Part shown: positions 33,423 through 41,528 of the stretch, in pieces
Position numbering within the stretch: the stretch's first letter is position 1
How the letters are laid out: the number at the start of each line of letters is the position of its first letter
DNA from: Pyruvatibacter mobilis
Lineage (GTDB): Bacteria > Pseudomonadota > Alphaproteobacteria > CGMCC-115125
Direction of reading: 5' to 3'
Length of the DNA stretch: 64,000 nt
Assembly: GCF_012848855.1 (NCBI RefSeq)
Contig: NZ_CP051630.1
Span: 909,501-973,500, forward strand
Made by a program: the position numbers and the translations under genes
The notes under the pieces: model-generated
Database searches by the model: none
What the model was told of the DNA's origin: nothing
What the model saw: only the letters and a program-made list of their open reading frames with translations

Positions 33423-33477
33423 CTATCAGAGGCTGCGGCGACAGCCGGAGGCTGTGGCCATGGTGCCTCAGCGCCCG

Positions 33478-34743
33478 TCAGGCATTCGCCCCTGTGCGCC
33501 GTGCCCACACCCATTCGCCGGCCAGGATCAGCAGAACCGACAGGGCGAACAGCGGAAGGATGAGGGCGAGGGCTGTGGCGATGGTCAGCACACCGATTGA
33601 CAGCCGCGTGTCTCGCGGCACAACGGGCGGTGCCAGCTTCCCTTTCGGCCGCCGTTTCCACCACATGACGGGACCCGTCAACGCCAGGGCGATCAGGATG
33701 AGGATCGCCGCCAGGTTGATGATCTGGTTGGCGGGCCCGAACAGGCGGCCTTCATGGAACTGCACGCCGATGGTCGAGGCGCGGCCGAGCGCGCCCAGAT
33801 CATCCCAGCGCAGATCCGTCAGTACCGCGCCGGAGCGGCGGTCGAGGAACAGATAGGCCATCTCCTCGGCCTGACCGATCTGCCGCAGGGGCATCACCGC
33901 ATAGACGCCGTTGGCGAACCACGGATAATCGATCTTGTAGGCCAGCGGCACGCTCTGCGCGGTGATGCGGGTGACGAGCTCATTCATGGTGACGTCCGGC
34001 ATTGCCGCGTCACTCACCGAGTGCGGCCGCTCGGTGAAGATGGCTGCAGGCAGCCCTTCGCCGGTGGCCTTGCCGATCGCCGCATAGGCGCCGCCCCACA
34101 GGATCGACCAGGGCAGGCCGGTGACGATGATGGCGGCAATCCAAAGTCCGGCCCAGGCGCCGGGCACCGCGTGCCAGTCCCGCCAGAAAGCACGGCCCCT
34201 GATTTTGGCGCGGGGCAGGGCCGTCCCGACAGTGCGTGTCTTGCGCGGCCACCACAGGAACAGGCCGGTTGCCACCATCACCAGCGTCCAGCAGGCGACC
34301 AGTTCGACGATGACGTCCCCCGGCTTGCCGAGCATCAGCCCGCCGTGAATCTTGCGGGCCAGGGTCATCGGCCGCCAGTCCTCGGCCACGGTGCCGAGGA
34401 TGTCGCCGGTGGCAGGCGAGAGATAGGCGGTCAGGCGGTCACCGGTTTGCGTGGTCAGGTCCACGGCTGCTGAATGCTCCGGCCCCTGGGGCGGGGTATA
34501 GGCGTGGAGGCGGACAGCCTCCAGGCGCGTTGTCGCGGTGGCAATCAGGGCATCATGATCGACAGGACCCGTATGGGGGTCCGGCAGATAAAGAAGCTCT
34601 CCATACAGAGCATCCTCGATCTGCGGCTGCAGGAGATACATTCCCCCCGTCACCGACATGATGATCAGGACGGGGGCAATGATCAGGCCCGCATAGAAGT
34701 GCCAGCGCCACAGACGGGCATACTGGTTTCCTGCTTCAGCCAT
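33478..34743 (-). CDS. PepSY-associated transmembrane protein (iron-regulated type)
   Basis: A 421-residue inner-membrane protein with four main transmembrane segments: an N-terminal anchor WRWHFYAGLIIAPVLIIMSV, GKPGDVIVELVACWTLVMVATGLFLWW, the ITGLPWSILWGG region and LILIALALTGPVMWW, plus a C-terminal hairpin. Periplasmic PepSY segments lie between them. Relatives accompany TonB-dependent siderophore receptors and are thought to be ferric or metal-complex reductases using heme. It is the last gene of a six-gene operon, 11 bp from the preceding receptor gene, suggesting it processes metal brought in by these receptors. Confidence 0.9.
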   Translation of the reverse strand: MAEAGNQYARLWRWHFYAGLIIAPVLIIMSVTGGMYLLQPQIEDALYGELLYLPDPHTGPVDHDALIATATTRLEAVRLHAYTPPQGPEHSAAVDLTTQTGDRLTAYLSPATGDILGTVAEDWRPMTLARKIHGGLMLGKPGDVIVELVACWTLVMVATGLFLWWPRKTRTVGTALPRAKIRGRAFWRDWHAVPGAWAGLWIAAIIVTGLPWSILWGGAYAAIGKATGEGLPAAIFTERPHSVSDAAMPDVTMNELVTRITAQSVPLAYKIDYPWFANGVYAVMPLRQIGQAEEMAYLFLDRRSGAVLTDLRWDDLGALGRASTIGVQFHEGRLFGPANQIINLAAILILIALALTGPVMWWKRRPKGKLAPPVVPRDTRLSIGVLTIATALALILPLFALSVLLILAGEWVWARRTGANA

Positions 34744-34754
34744 TGTGTGTGTCC

Positions 34755-36830
34755 TCAGAAGCTGACGCGCAGCCCGGCAAAGACCTGGCGGCCCTGGCCG
34801 GGATAGAACACCGACGTATTGCCGGCGGTGTTCACGATGGTGCTGAAGGTAGAGATGTATTCCTGGTCCAGCAGGTTGCGGCCGTTGACATAGACGCTGA
34901 CAGTGTCCGTCACGTCCATACCGGCCGTCAGGCCGATGATGCCGTAGCCGGGGGCGTCCAGGGTGTTGGCGAAATCAACGTCTGCCTTGCTCGCGGCTTC
35001 CCAGTCGAGTGCCGTGAACCAGCCATCGGCGGCGTCGTAGCGCAGCTCCGTCTGGAAGAAGTGCTTCGGCTGACCGGCGATGTCGTTGTCACCGAACTGC
35101 CGGTCCCCGTCGAAGAAGAAGTCGCTGAAGGTGTACGCGTTGCGCCACGTAAGGCCGTCCCCGTCGCTGAAGACGTCCGATGCCACATCGACATCAAGCC
35201 CCAGTTCAACGCCCTGGTGCACCGTGTCCTGTGCATTGAAGGTGGCCGCCGGAACGCCGGGGCCTGTGGTGAACTGCAGCACTTCGCCGTCCAGCCATGC
35301 CCTGTAGAGCGCAATGTCCCAGGCCACCCGGCCGGCGCTGCCACGGGAGCCGACTTCAACGGTCCAGGCTTCCTGCTCATCAATCGGCGTGAACCCGGTC
35401 GTGCCGCCCTGGGTCAGCTCGCTGAAGGTCGGCGTTTCGAAGCTCTTGCTGACATTGGCAAAGACCTGCGTGCCCGGCTCCGGTTCGTAGATCGCACCGA
35501 CCTTGGGACTGAAGCCGGTATAGCTGCGGGTATCATTCTCAGCCGGGGTTAGCAGATCCTTGAGTTCCCGCTCCGACCAGGTGAACTGCCCGCCCGCGAT
35601 CAGCGACAGCTCCGGCGTCACGTAAAAGGCGTTCTCGCCATAGACCGCCACGTTACGGGATTTCTGATCCGCATTGGCCGTGAGCGCACCGCGCGAGCCG
35701 CCGACATTCTGGAACAGCTTGGCCTTCACCTTGCCGAACTGCGAGGTCACGCCGACGCGGAAGGTGTTGCGGTGCCCGGCAATGTCATAGTCGCCGCCCG
35801 CCTGGGCAAAGACGCCGTAATCCGTGCTTTCCTGGTCGATCAGCCCCACGAAAGGCGTGATGGGGTGGAACAGTTCCTTCACGTTCACGAAGGCGCCCAC
35901 ATCCACGGTCTCGCCGCCGGAAAGCTCGAAGCTCGTCTTGTTGGACAGGCGCACCGAGCGGATGTCGCGGGCCCAGTCCGAAGTCACGGAGGAGGGATTG
36001 GCCGCCTCCGGATCATTCAGAGCGGTTGCGCGGGAAACGCTGCCCGCCAGCTCCTGGTCGATGATGTTGGCACTCAGATAAAAGCGCGTCTCGGCCGTGT
36101 CAGACAGCGCAAGGCCCACATTGCCGTTGAACTTGGCGTTCTCCTGGTCCTCGTGCTCGCGGAAGCCTTCGCTCAGCGTGCCGGTGAGGCTCACGAACAT
36201 GTCCGAATTCTCGAACACGCGGCCCGCCTGCAGGTTGGCGCGGAAGGTGCTGTCGGACCCGGCTTCAAAGCGGACCTGGTTGCCTGGGTGGCTCTGGCCG
36301 GTCTTGGAGACCATGTTCACCGCGCCGCCCAGGGTGGTGCTGCCATATTGCAGGGCGTTGGCACCCTTGAAGACTTCAAGGCGCTGGAACGCAAGCGCGT
36401 CGGCTTCCTGGAAGTCACCCGAGCCATCGGCCAGGTTGAAGGGGATGCCGTCCTGCAGCAGCGTCAGGCCGCGCAGGTGAAACCCGCGTGACAGGCCGGA
36501 GCCGCGGATGGCGATGCGCACTTCCTCGGCGAAGCGCTTCTGCGCGTAGACGCCCGGGGTCAGCCTCAGCGTGTCTTCAAAGCTCAGCGCGTAGGTGTCC
36601 TCGAAATCCTCCGAGGGCACCACCGCCACGCTGCCGGGCGTGCGGCGGATCTGCCGCTCCGCTTCGGCATTGCCCGGGACAGTGCGTGTGCCGGTTATTT
36701 CGTCACCGGTGACGATGACGGGCGCAAGCTCCACTGCGTCATCTTCCGCCAGGGCGGCGGAGGTAAATGCAGGGGAGACAAGGGCAGTGCCCGTGCACAG
36801 CACGGCGAGCAATTGGCGTGACGGTTTCAT
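34755..36830 (-). CDS. TonB-dependent receptor (FecA-like)
   Basis: A 691-residue outer-membrane receptor. Signal peptide to about residue 28, TonB-box-like VELAPVIVTG, plug domain with DTLRLTPGVYAQK, IRGSGLSRGFHLRG and KGANALQYGSTTLGGAVNMV, then a 22-strand barrel ending FAGLRVSF. The plug resembles receptors for ferric citrate/siderophore-type ligands. The start MKPSRQ at 36830 is chosen because a signal peptide follows directly. It lies 49 bp behind the copper receptor gene and 11 bp before the PepSY gene, a receptor-reductase pairing typical of iron uptake, embedded here in a copper operon. Confidence 0.92.
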   Translation of the reverse strand: MKPSRQLLAVLCTGTALVSPAFTSAALAEDDAVELAPVIVTGDEITGTRTVPGNAEAERQIRRTPGSVAVVPSEDFEDTYALSFEDTLRLTPGVYAQKRFAEEVRIAIRGSGLSRGFHLRGLTLLQDGIPFNLADGSGDFQEADALAFQRLEVFKGANALQYGSTTLGGAVNMVSKTGQSHPGNQVRFEAGSDSTFRANLQAGRVFENSDMFVSLTGTLSEGFREHEDQENAKFNGNVGLALSDTAETRFYLSANIIDQELAGSVSRATALNDPEAANPSSVTSDWARDIRSVRLSNKTSFELSGGETVDVGAFVNVKELFHPITPFVGLIDQESTDYGVFAQAGGDYDIAGHRNTFRVGVTSQFGKVKAKLFQNVGGSRGALTANADQKSRNVAVYGENAFYVTPELSLIAGGQFTWSERELKDLLTPAENDTRSYTGFSPKVGAIYEPEPGTQVFANVSKSFETPTFSELTQGGTTGFTPIDEQEAWTVEVGSRGSAGRVAWDIALYRAWLDGEVLQFTTGPGVPAATFNAQDTVHQGVELGLDVDVASDVFSDGDGLTWRNAYTFSDFFFDGDRQFGDNDIAGQPKHFFQTELRYDAADGWFTALDWEAASKADVDFANTLDAPGYGIIGLTAGMDVTDTVSVYVNGRNLLDQEYISTFSTIVNTAGNTSVFYPGQGRQVFAGLRVSF

Positions 36831-36879
36831 GGCTTTCAGTTTTTTCCTCTGAAACAGGGGTGAGTAATATGGGTCATGG

Positions 36880-39000
36880 TCAGAAGGTGATCCGCCCCCG
36901 GACGAAGACAGACCGGCCCGGTTCGTTGACGCGGACTTCCGTGGGGTCTGAGATGTTCGACCGGTTGAGGTGGTTGGCGTAGGTGGCATCGAGCAGGTTG
37001 GTGACGCCTGCAGACAGCTCTACGCCGTCCACCGGTGTCACGGCTGCCCGCATGTCGAGAGCCGCATAGCCGCCCGTTTTGCCGACATCCCGGCCGGTGG
37101 CTGTGGTGGCGTTGGTGTCCACGCGGGTCTGGCGTGCTGCGAAGCGGGTGGATGCACCCAGTTCCAGCCATTCGGTGGTCTGCCAGTCCAGGTGCAGGGC
37201 GCCCTGCAGCGGCGGGATCTGCGGCAGTGCCCGGTCCGCGTCGCGGTCTTCGCCATAGGTATAGGCGGCGTCCGCGCGCAGGCTCAGGCTATCGCTCATG
37301 GCCCACTCGCCGGCCAGTTCGAGACCCGCCAGCAGGGCATCAATGTTGCGGTAGATGTCCGCATTGGCTGATGTGATGAGGATGCCGTCCTGGCCGCGGG
37401 CCGCATCGCGCAGGATGTAATCGTCCACCAGATTGGCGTAGGCGGTGGCGCTCACCTGCCAGTCCATGCCGCCGGTCAGCATGCCGGCTTCTACCTGGTG
37501 GTGCTTTTCCGGATCGATTTCCGGGTTGCCAACCCAGGAGCTGTTGTTGGCACCGAGGCCCTGGTCGTTGGCCAGGCCGCGTTCTGTTGCGTCTGCCGTG
37601 CGCACGCTGCGGCTGATGCTGCCGAACAGGGCCGTATCGTCTGTCAGGTCATATTCGAGCCGGGCCAGCGCGCTGACATTGGTCTCGGTCTGGTCAGACG
37701 CGGTTACGCCATAAAACGCGCGGTAGAGATCATTGGCGGTGCGCCCGGTCATCTGGGCGCGTTCGTTGGGGCGGCCATAGTCAACGGTCACCCGGTCGAT
37801 CCGGGCACCGGTGGTGAGCATTGTCCGCTCCCCGAGTGTCAGGCTGGTTTCCGCAGCAAATCCCAGTTCGGCGATGGTGATGTCCGGCCACAGGAAAGCC
37901 TGGGTGCGGGTCACAGCCCCCGCATTGGGGCCGACCGAGCGTATGGCCTCACGGTTGTTGCGCCGGTAGTCGATGGCGGTCTGCACGATCTGGCCGCCGA
38001 TATCGAGATCGGCCTTCACCGAACCGCCGATGGTGTCGGATTCCGACGGGACGCGGGCAAAGGGGGCGGCCAGCCGGGTGCGCAGGCTGAAATTGTCCAT
38101 GACATGGTCCACCTGCGTCGCATAAGCGGTCACGTCGATGCGCCTGACGATGCCTGTGCCGAATTCATGCTCCAGCCCGGCGCTGTAGCTGCGTGTCTCG
38201 GCGGTCGGCGAGTCCATGCCGGCGCCGGGAAACAGTGCGTCTTCCACGTCGTGATAGGCGTAGCTCAGGCGGATATGGGTGTTGTTGCCGGGCGTGACGC
38301 CGAGGGTGAACCCGGCCTGGCGCTCGGAGAACGAGCTGCGGACCGAGTTGCCGTCGCCGTCTTCGTAGTTCTCGGCGTCTTTCAGCCCGAGCGTCAGCCG
38401 CGCATAGGCATCCTGCGTGCCCGTCAGCACATAGGCGTCGGCGGAGCGGGTCACGCCATTGCCGTCATATCCGGCAGCCGCGCTGCCGCGGGCGGTCAGG
38501 GTCTCGCCCAGCTCCGGCTTGTCATGGCTCAGGATCACCGCACCGCCGGGCGCGCCGGGGCCGTTGAGCACCGACTGGTAGCCGCGCACGACCTTGATGC
38601 GGTCATAGCTTTCAATCGCCGCATAGGAGGAAGGCGGGTCCATGCGGTTCGGGCAGGCGCCATAGGTGGTCGCGCCATTGGCAGTGATGTTCAGCTGGTT
38701 CTGCGACTGGCCGCGGATGACCGGCTCCAGACCGTGTCCGCCGAAGCGTCCGGCGGTAACGCCCGGCACCGAGCGCAGGAAGTCGCCGCCATCGGAATGG
38801 GGCGTGGGGGCCGGTGTTTCCTGCGGCCGGGTTTCACTCTCCGCCGGCAGGCTCATGCGCGGTGCATAAACGGAGATTGCCGGCAGCGTCACGTCAGCGG
38901 CAGCCGGGGCGGAAGAGGTGTCCTGCTGCTGTGCCAGGGCAGGGGCCGCAAGTGCGGTGGTGGACAGCAGGCAGGCTGCGAATGCGAGTTTGGTTTGCAT
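36880..39000 (-). CDS. TonB-dependent copper receptor (OprC/NosA type)
   Basis: A 706-residue outer-membrane receptor. Signal peptide to about residue 28. Plug domain with FLRSVPGVTAGRFGGHG, IRGQSQNQLN and the diagnostic TYGACPNRMDPPSSY, whose Cys116-x3-Met120 matches the CxxxM copper-binding motif known from OprC. The barrel ends GRSVFVRGRITF. The start MQTKLAF at 39000 is preferred over an ATG five codons upstream. Neighbours encode a PCu(A)C chaperone and a DUF2946 protein, supporting copper as substrate. Confidence 0.95.
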   Translation of the reverse strand: MQTKLAFAACLLSTTALAAPALAQQQDTSSAPAAADVTLPAISVYAPRMSLPAESETRPQETPAPTPHSDGGDFLRSVPGVTAGRFGGHGLEPVIRGQSQNQLNITANGATTYGACPNRMDPPSSYAAIESYDRIKVVRGYQSVLNGPGAPGGAVILSHDKPELGETLTARGSAAAGYDGNGVTRSADAYVLTGTQDAYARLTLGLKDAENYEDGDGNSVRSSFSERQAGFTLGVTPGNNTHIRLSYAYHDVEDALFPGAGMDSPTAETRSYSAGLEHEFGTGIVRRIDVTAYATQVDHVMDNFSLRTRLAAPFARVPSESDTIGGSVKADLDIGGQIVQTAIDYRRNNREAIRSVGPNAGAVTRTQAFLWPDITIAELGFAAETSLTLGERTMLTTGARIDRVTVDYGRPNERAQMTGRTANDLYRAFYGVTASDQTETNVSALARLEYDLTDDTALFGSISRSVRTADATERGLANDQGLGANNSSWVGNPEIDPEKHHQVEAGMLTGGMDWQVSATAYANLVDDYILRDAARGQDGILITSANADIYRNIDALLAGLELAGEWAMSDSLSLRADAAYTYGEDRDADRALPQIPPLQGALHLDWQTTEWLELGASTRFAARQTRVDTNATTATGRDVGKTGGYAALDMRAAVTPVDGVELSAGVTNLLDATYANHLNRSNISDPTEVRVNEPGRSVFVRGRITF

Positions 39001-39107
39001 TGGTATCGTCGGCACGCGCGGGCGTGCCGTTTCCTGTTTTGGAAAGGGAGAAATGGCCGCGCGGGCCCCTAGCTTTCCCGCGCGGCCGGTGGGTCGGAAT
39101 GACCGGG

Positions 39108-40199
39108 TCAGAAGGCGTATTGCCAGCCGACGGTCAGGGTCCAGTCACGCTTCATCTGCGGACCATTCAGGTCCTGATGAATCGGTGCGACAGCCTCGAT
39201 GGCGATGCGCTGTCCGCGCAGGATGCCTTCCTGGCCAACGAGGTTGAGGCCGATGCCCGCTTCCACGAAGCGGCCGCCTTGATTGTCCGGGTCGGCGGTC
39301 TGTACAGGGCCCATGATGCGCGCGTCGCGGCCGTCAATCTGGCCGATGGTCTGGCCCCTCACGCGGGCGGAGGCGGAAATCCACGGTGCGAACTGATAGG
39401 CGCCCCAGGCGGTTACTTCGCCCATGTCGCCCAGCTTGTAGTCCTCGCTGTTCCGGTTGCCGCGAATGGTCGCGGAGGCCTGGCCGCCGAAGGAGAAATC
39501 GTCGATGCGGTTTGAATAGGTGATGCCCGGCAGCACATCTACCGTGCCGGAGCCCAACTGCATGGGGTAGGGCAGGCGTACCCGCTGGGTGGTGCCCATC
39601 GGCGTGAAGATCGTGTCTTCTTCGGTGATGGAGCCGGTCGGCAGGCTGACGCCGAGGTTGAGATGGGCCTTTTCGTTGCCGTCTTCGTGCAGGCGGATCA
39701 GTGCGGACACCCGCGTGTCGCCGAAACCGCGCGTGGTGGTGGTGAACCCGCCGATCTGCGCTGTGCCCATCGGGTTGAAGGTGATGTGATCCATGTCCTT
39801 TTCGACATACATCCCCATCACCATCAGGGTGACATAGTCGCTCGGCGCATACATCGCGCCCACCATGTGCATCTCCATGGTCATCTCGGTCGGGATGATG
39901 CGCAGGCCCGGCGGCTGCATGGGCATGCCGAAGAAGCGGTTGGGCGTCGCAAGAACATCAGCGTTGGACAGATCGCTGGTGCCGTCGCGCACATCGGACA
40001 TCTCCATCCGCATGTAGCGGTAGGAGAACATGATCTCGCCCTCCTTGTGCATGTGGTCGCCCATCACCCCGATGGGGGCGTGGCCGTCGGCGCGAATGGG
40101 TGCCGGGGCTGAATGGTCGATGCCGTCATGGGCAAGCGTAGGAAGGGTGGCAGCAAGGCTGAAGGCGGCAGCAGCGGCCGCTGTTAGACGCAATGTCAT
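39108..40199 (-). CDS. outer-membrane beta-barrel protein, Met/His-rich, copper-locus type
   Basis: A 363-residue precursor with a signal peptide (MTLRLTAAAAAAFSLAATLP). The mature N-terminus is rich in His and Met (HDGIDHSAP, GDHMHKEGEIMFSYRYMRMEM, MTMEMHMVGAMY), consistent with metal handling. The rest is a porin-like barrel of the phenol-degradation MetA type (PF13557-like), ending TVGWQYAF. Such barrels often sit beside copper TonB receptors. It may be a passive copper-related channel; this is inference from context and composition. Confidence 0.8.
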   Translation of the reverse strand: MTLRLTAAAAAAFSLAATLPTLAHDGIDHSAPAPIRADGHAPIGVMGDHMHKEGEIMFSYRYMRMEMSDVRDGTSDLSNADVLATPNRFFGMPMQPPGLRIIPTEMTMEMHMVGAMYAPSDYVTLMVMGMYVEKDMDHITFNPMGTAQIGGFTTTTRGFGDTRVSALIRLHEDGNEKAHLNLGVSLPTGSITEEDTIFTPMGTTQRVRLPYPMQLGSGTVDVLPGITYSNRIDDFSFGGQASATIRGNRNSEDYKLGDMGEVTAWGAYQFAPWISASARVRGQTIGQIDGRDARIMGPVQTADPDNQGGRFVEAGIGLNLVGQEGILRGQRIAIEAVAPIHQDLNGPQMKRDWTLTVGWQYAF

Positions 40200-40322
40200 C
40201 GGAGGTCTTCCTGAAAAAGTCGCGGGGAAGCCCGCCCGATCAGCACATGCACGCGGGCACGGGACAATGCTGTCCCGTGCCGGTCACGCGGCATTCGCGA
40301 GTCGGACCGGCCGTGTCGGTTT

Positions 40323-40793
40323 TCAGGACGTGTGCGGCGGGGCGCGGGGCGGGCTTGTCCGCAGCTGCGGGGCCCGGTAAGCCGGGCGGGTGTCCGCCAC
40401 GGGCGCATGGTCGGCCGGTGTATATTCCACCGGCTCGATGAGGAGTGCGGGAGCCGTGTCCACGGCCACGGGGGCTGCGGCCTGCAGCGACAGGGCGCAG
40501 GCGGAGCGGGGTATCTTTGTGGGTGCCTCGCCATCGCCGATGTCGACGCCCAGGTCGCGGGCGTCCAGCGTCACCGGTCCGTTGACGGTACAGATGACAA
40601 TCTCGAAGGGTTCCGCCTCGGCGGCGGCAAGGGCCGTGGCCACGGGCATGATCGCCCCCAGCGCGAAGGCCGCCAGGTGCACGGCCATTGCCGCGAGCCC
40701 CGCAAGGGAAATTCCCCTGCGCTGCCAGCGGTCACGCCAGCTCTTGCGCTGGTGTGTATGACGGTGCGTTGTCACCTGTGCTGAAGCCCCCAA
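40323..40793 (-). CDS. DUF2946-like copper-locus protein
   Basis: A 156-residue protein with a basic, His-containing N-terminus (THRHTHQRKSWRDRW), a hydrophobic segment (ISLAGLAAMAVHLAAFALGAIMPV) and an exported part with VICTVNG and the RSACAL cysteine. This is the layout of DUF2946, found next to copper genes in many Proteobacteria, although the classical CxxC pair is not complete. The tail is Pro-rich and carries the HAPVADTRPAYRAP segment. It is second in the operon, 23 bp behind the PCu(A)C gene. Confidence 0.75.
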   Translation of the reverse strand: MGASAQVTTHRHTHQRKSWRDRWQRRGISLAGLAAMAVHLAAFALGAIMPVATALAAAEAEPFEIVICTVNGPVTLDARDLGVDIGDGEAPTKIPRSACALSLQAAAPVAVDTAPALLIEPVEYTPADHAPVADTRPAYRAPQLRTSPPRAPPHTS

Positions 40794-40816
40794 GCCCCAC
40801 TTGTTTGTTTGTCGGA

Positions 40817-41380
40817 TCAGTGGCCCGAATGGCCGTGACCCCCATTATCGTGGTCCATCTCACCATGGTCCATCTCACCATGGTTCATTTGGCCGTGATC
40901 CATCTTCTCGTGACCCGCCTTGTGGCCGATGGTGTCGCCGATGGCAACGACAGAAACGTCGATGGTGATATCCCCGGCCTTCTCAAAGCTCAAGGTCAGC
41001 GGAAAGCTTTCGCCTTTCGCCAGCGGTGCTGCGAGGTCGAACAGCATGATGTGGTTACCGCCGGGTTGAAGCTTTAGGTCGCTTTGTGCGGGAACGGGGA
41101 AGGCCTCGACCTTCCGCATGCGCATGATCTCGCCGTCCTTTTCGTGGGTGTGCAGTTCCACCTTGCCGGCGGCGGGGGTGGCGCCGGCCAGCAGCGTGTC
41201 GTCCTCGCTGCCCGCATTGCTCACGGTCAGGAAGGCAGCGCCGGTCTTGCCGAGACCGATGGTCTCGCGCGCAAAGGCGTCGGTCACGGTGAGGGGCGTG
41301 TCTTCAGTCTCGCCGGGCGCGGCGGCTGCAAGGCCAAGGCTCGCGGCCAGGGTCAGGGCGAGAAAGGTGCGGCGCATCAT
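40817..41380 (-). CDS. periplasmic copper chaperone PCu(A)C
   Basis: A 187-residue precursor with a signal peptide (about residues 1-21). The copper site H77-x10-M88-x21-H110-x-M112 matches the PCu(A)C consensus exactly. A C-terminal extension (about residues 153-187) is a His/Met-rich tail built of HGxM-like units (GHEKMDHGQMNHGEM, then DHGEMDHDNGGHGHSGH), able to hold extra copper. Relatives deliver Cu(I) to cytochrome oxidase. First gene of the six-gene operon. Confidence 0.95.
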   Translation of the reverse strand: MMRRTFLALTLAASLGLAAAAPGETEDTPLTVTDAFARETIGLGKTGAAFLTVSNAGSEDDTLLAGATPAAGKVELHTHEKDGEIMRMRKVEAFPVPAQSDLKLQPGGNHIMLFDLAAPLAKGESFPLTLSFEKAGDITIDVSVVAIGDTIGHKAGHEKMDHGQMNHGEMDHGEMDHDNGGHGHSGH

Positions 41381-41475
41381 GATGTGGCTCCTGTCCGGCG
41401 GCGGCCTCTTCAGGGCGGCACCGCGTTGGATACAGCGTCGGAATCTGGCGGCCAGTATCCGCCGCGGGAGAGGGA

Positions 41476-41521
41476 GGGAAAGCGCGCGCTTTGCCGCAGG
41501 GGGCGGGAGCGGCGCTTTCCC
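41476..41521. other. long perfect hairpin between transporter and copper operon
   Basis: GGGAAAGCGC and GCGCTTTCCC are perfect 10-bp arms with a GC-rich 26-nt loop, lying 7 bp after the GPH transporter stop and about 95 bp upstream of the copper operon start. There is no clean T-run, so it may be a weak or Rho-assisted terminator, or a regulatory structure ahead of the copper genes. Confidence 0.5.
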
Positions 41522-41528
41522 GGTCTGT

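Noticed and set aside
37498-39072. 524-codon plus-strand open frame
   Set aside because: Antisense to the copper receptor with its plug and barrel motifs.
33478-41380. Methanobactin-type chalkophore cluster
   Set aside because: A copper receptor and DUF2946 are present, but no short precursor peptide, MbnB/MbnC-like enzyme or exporter was seen.
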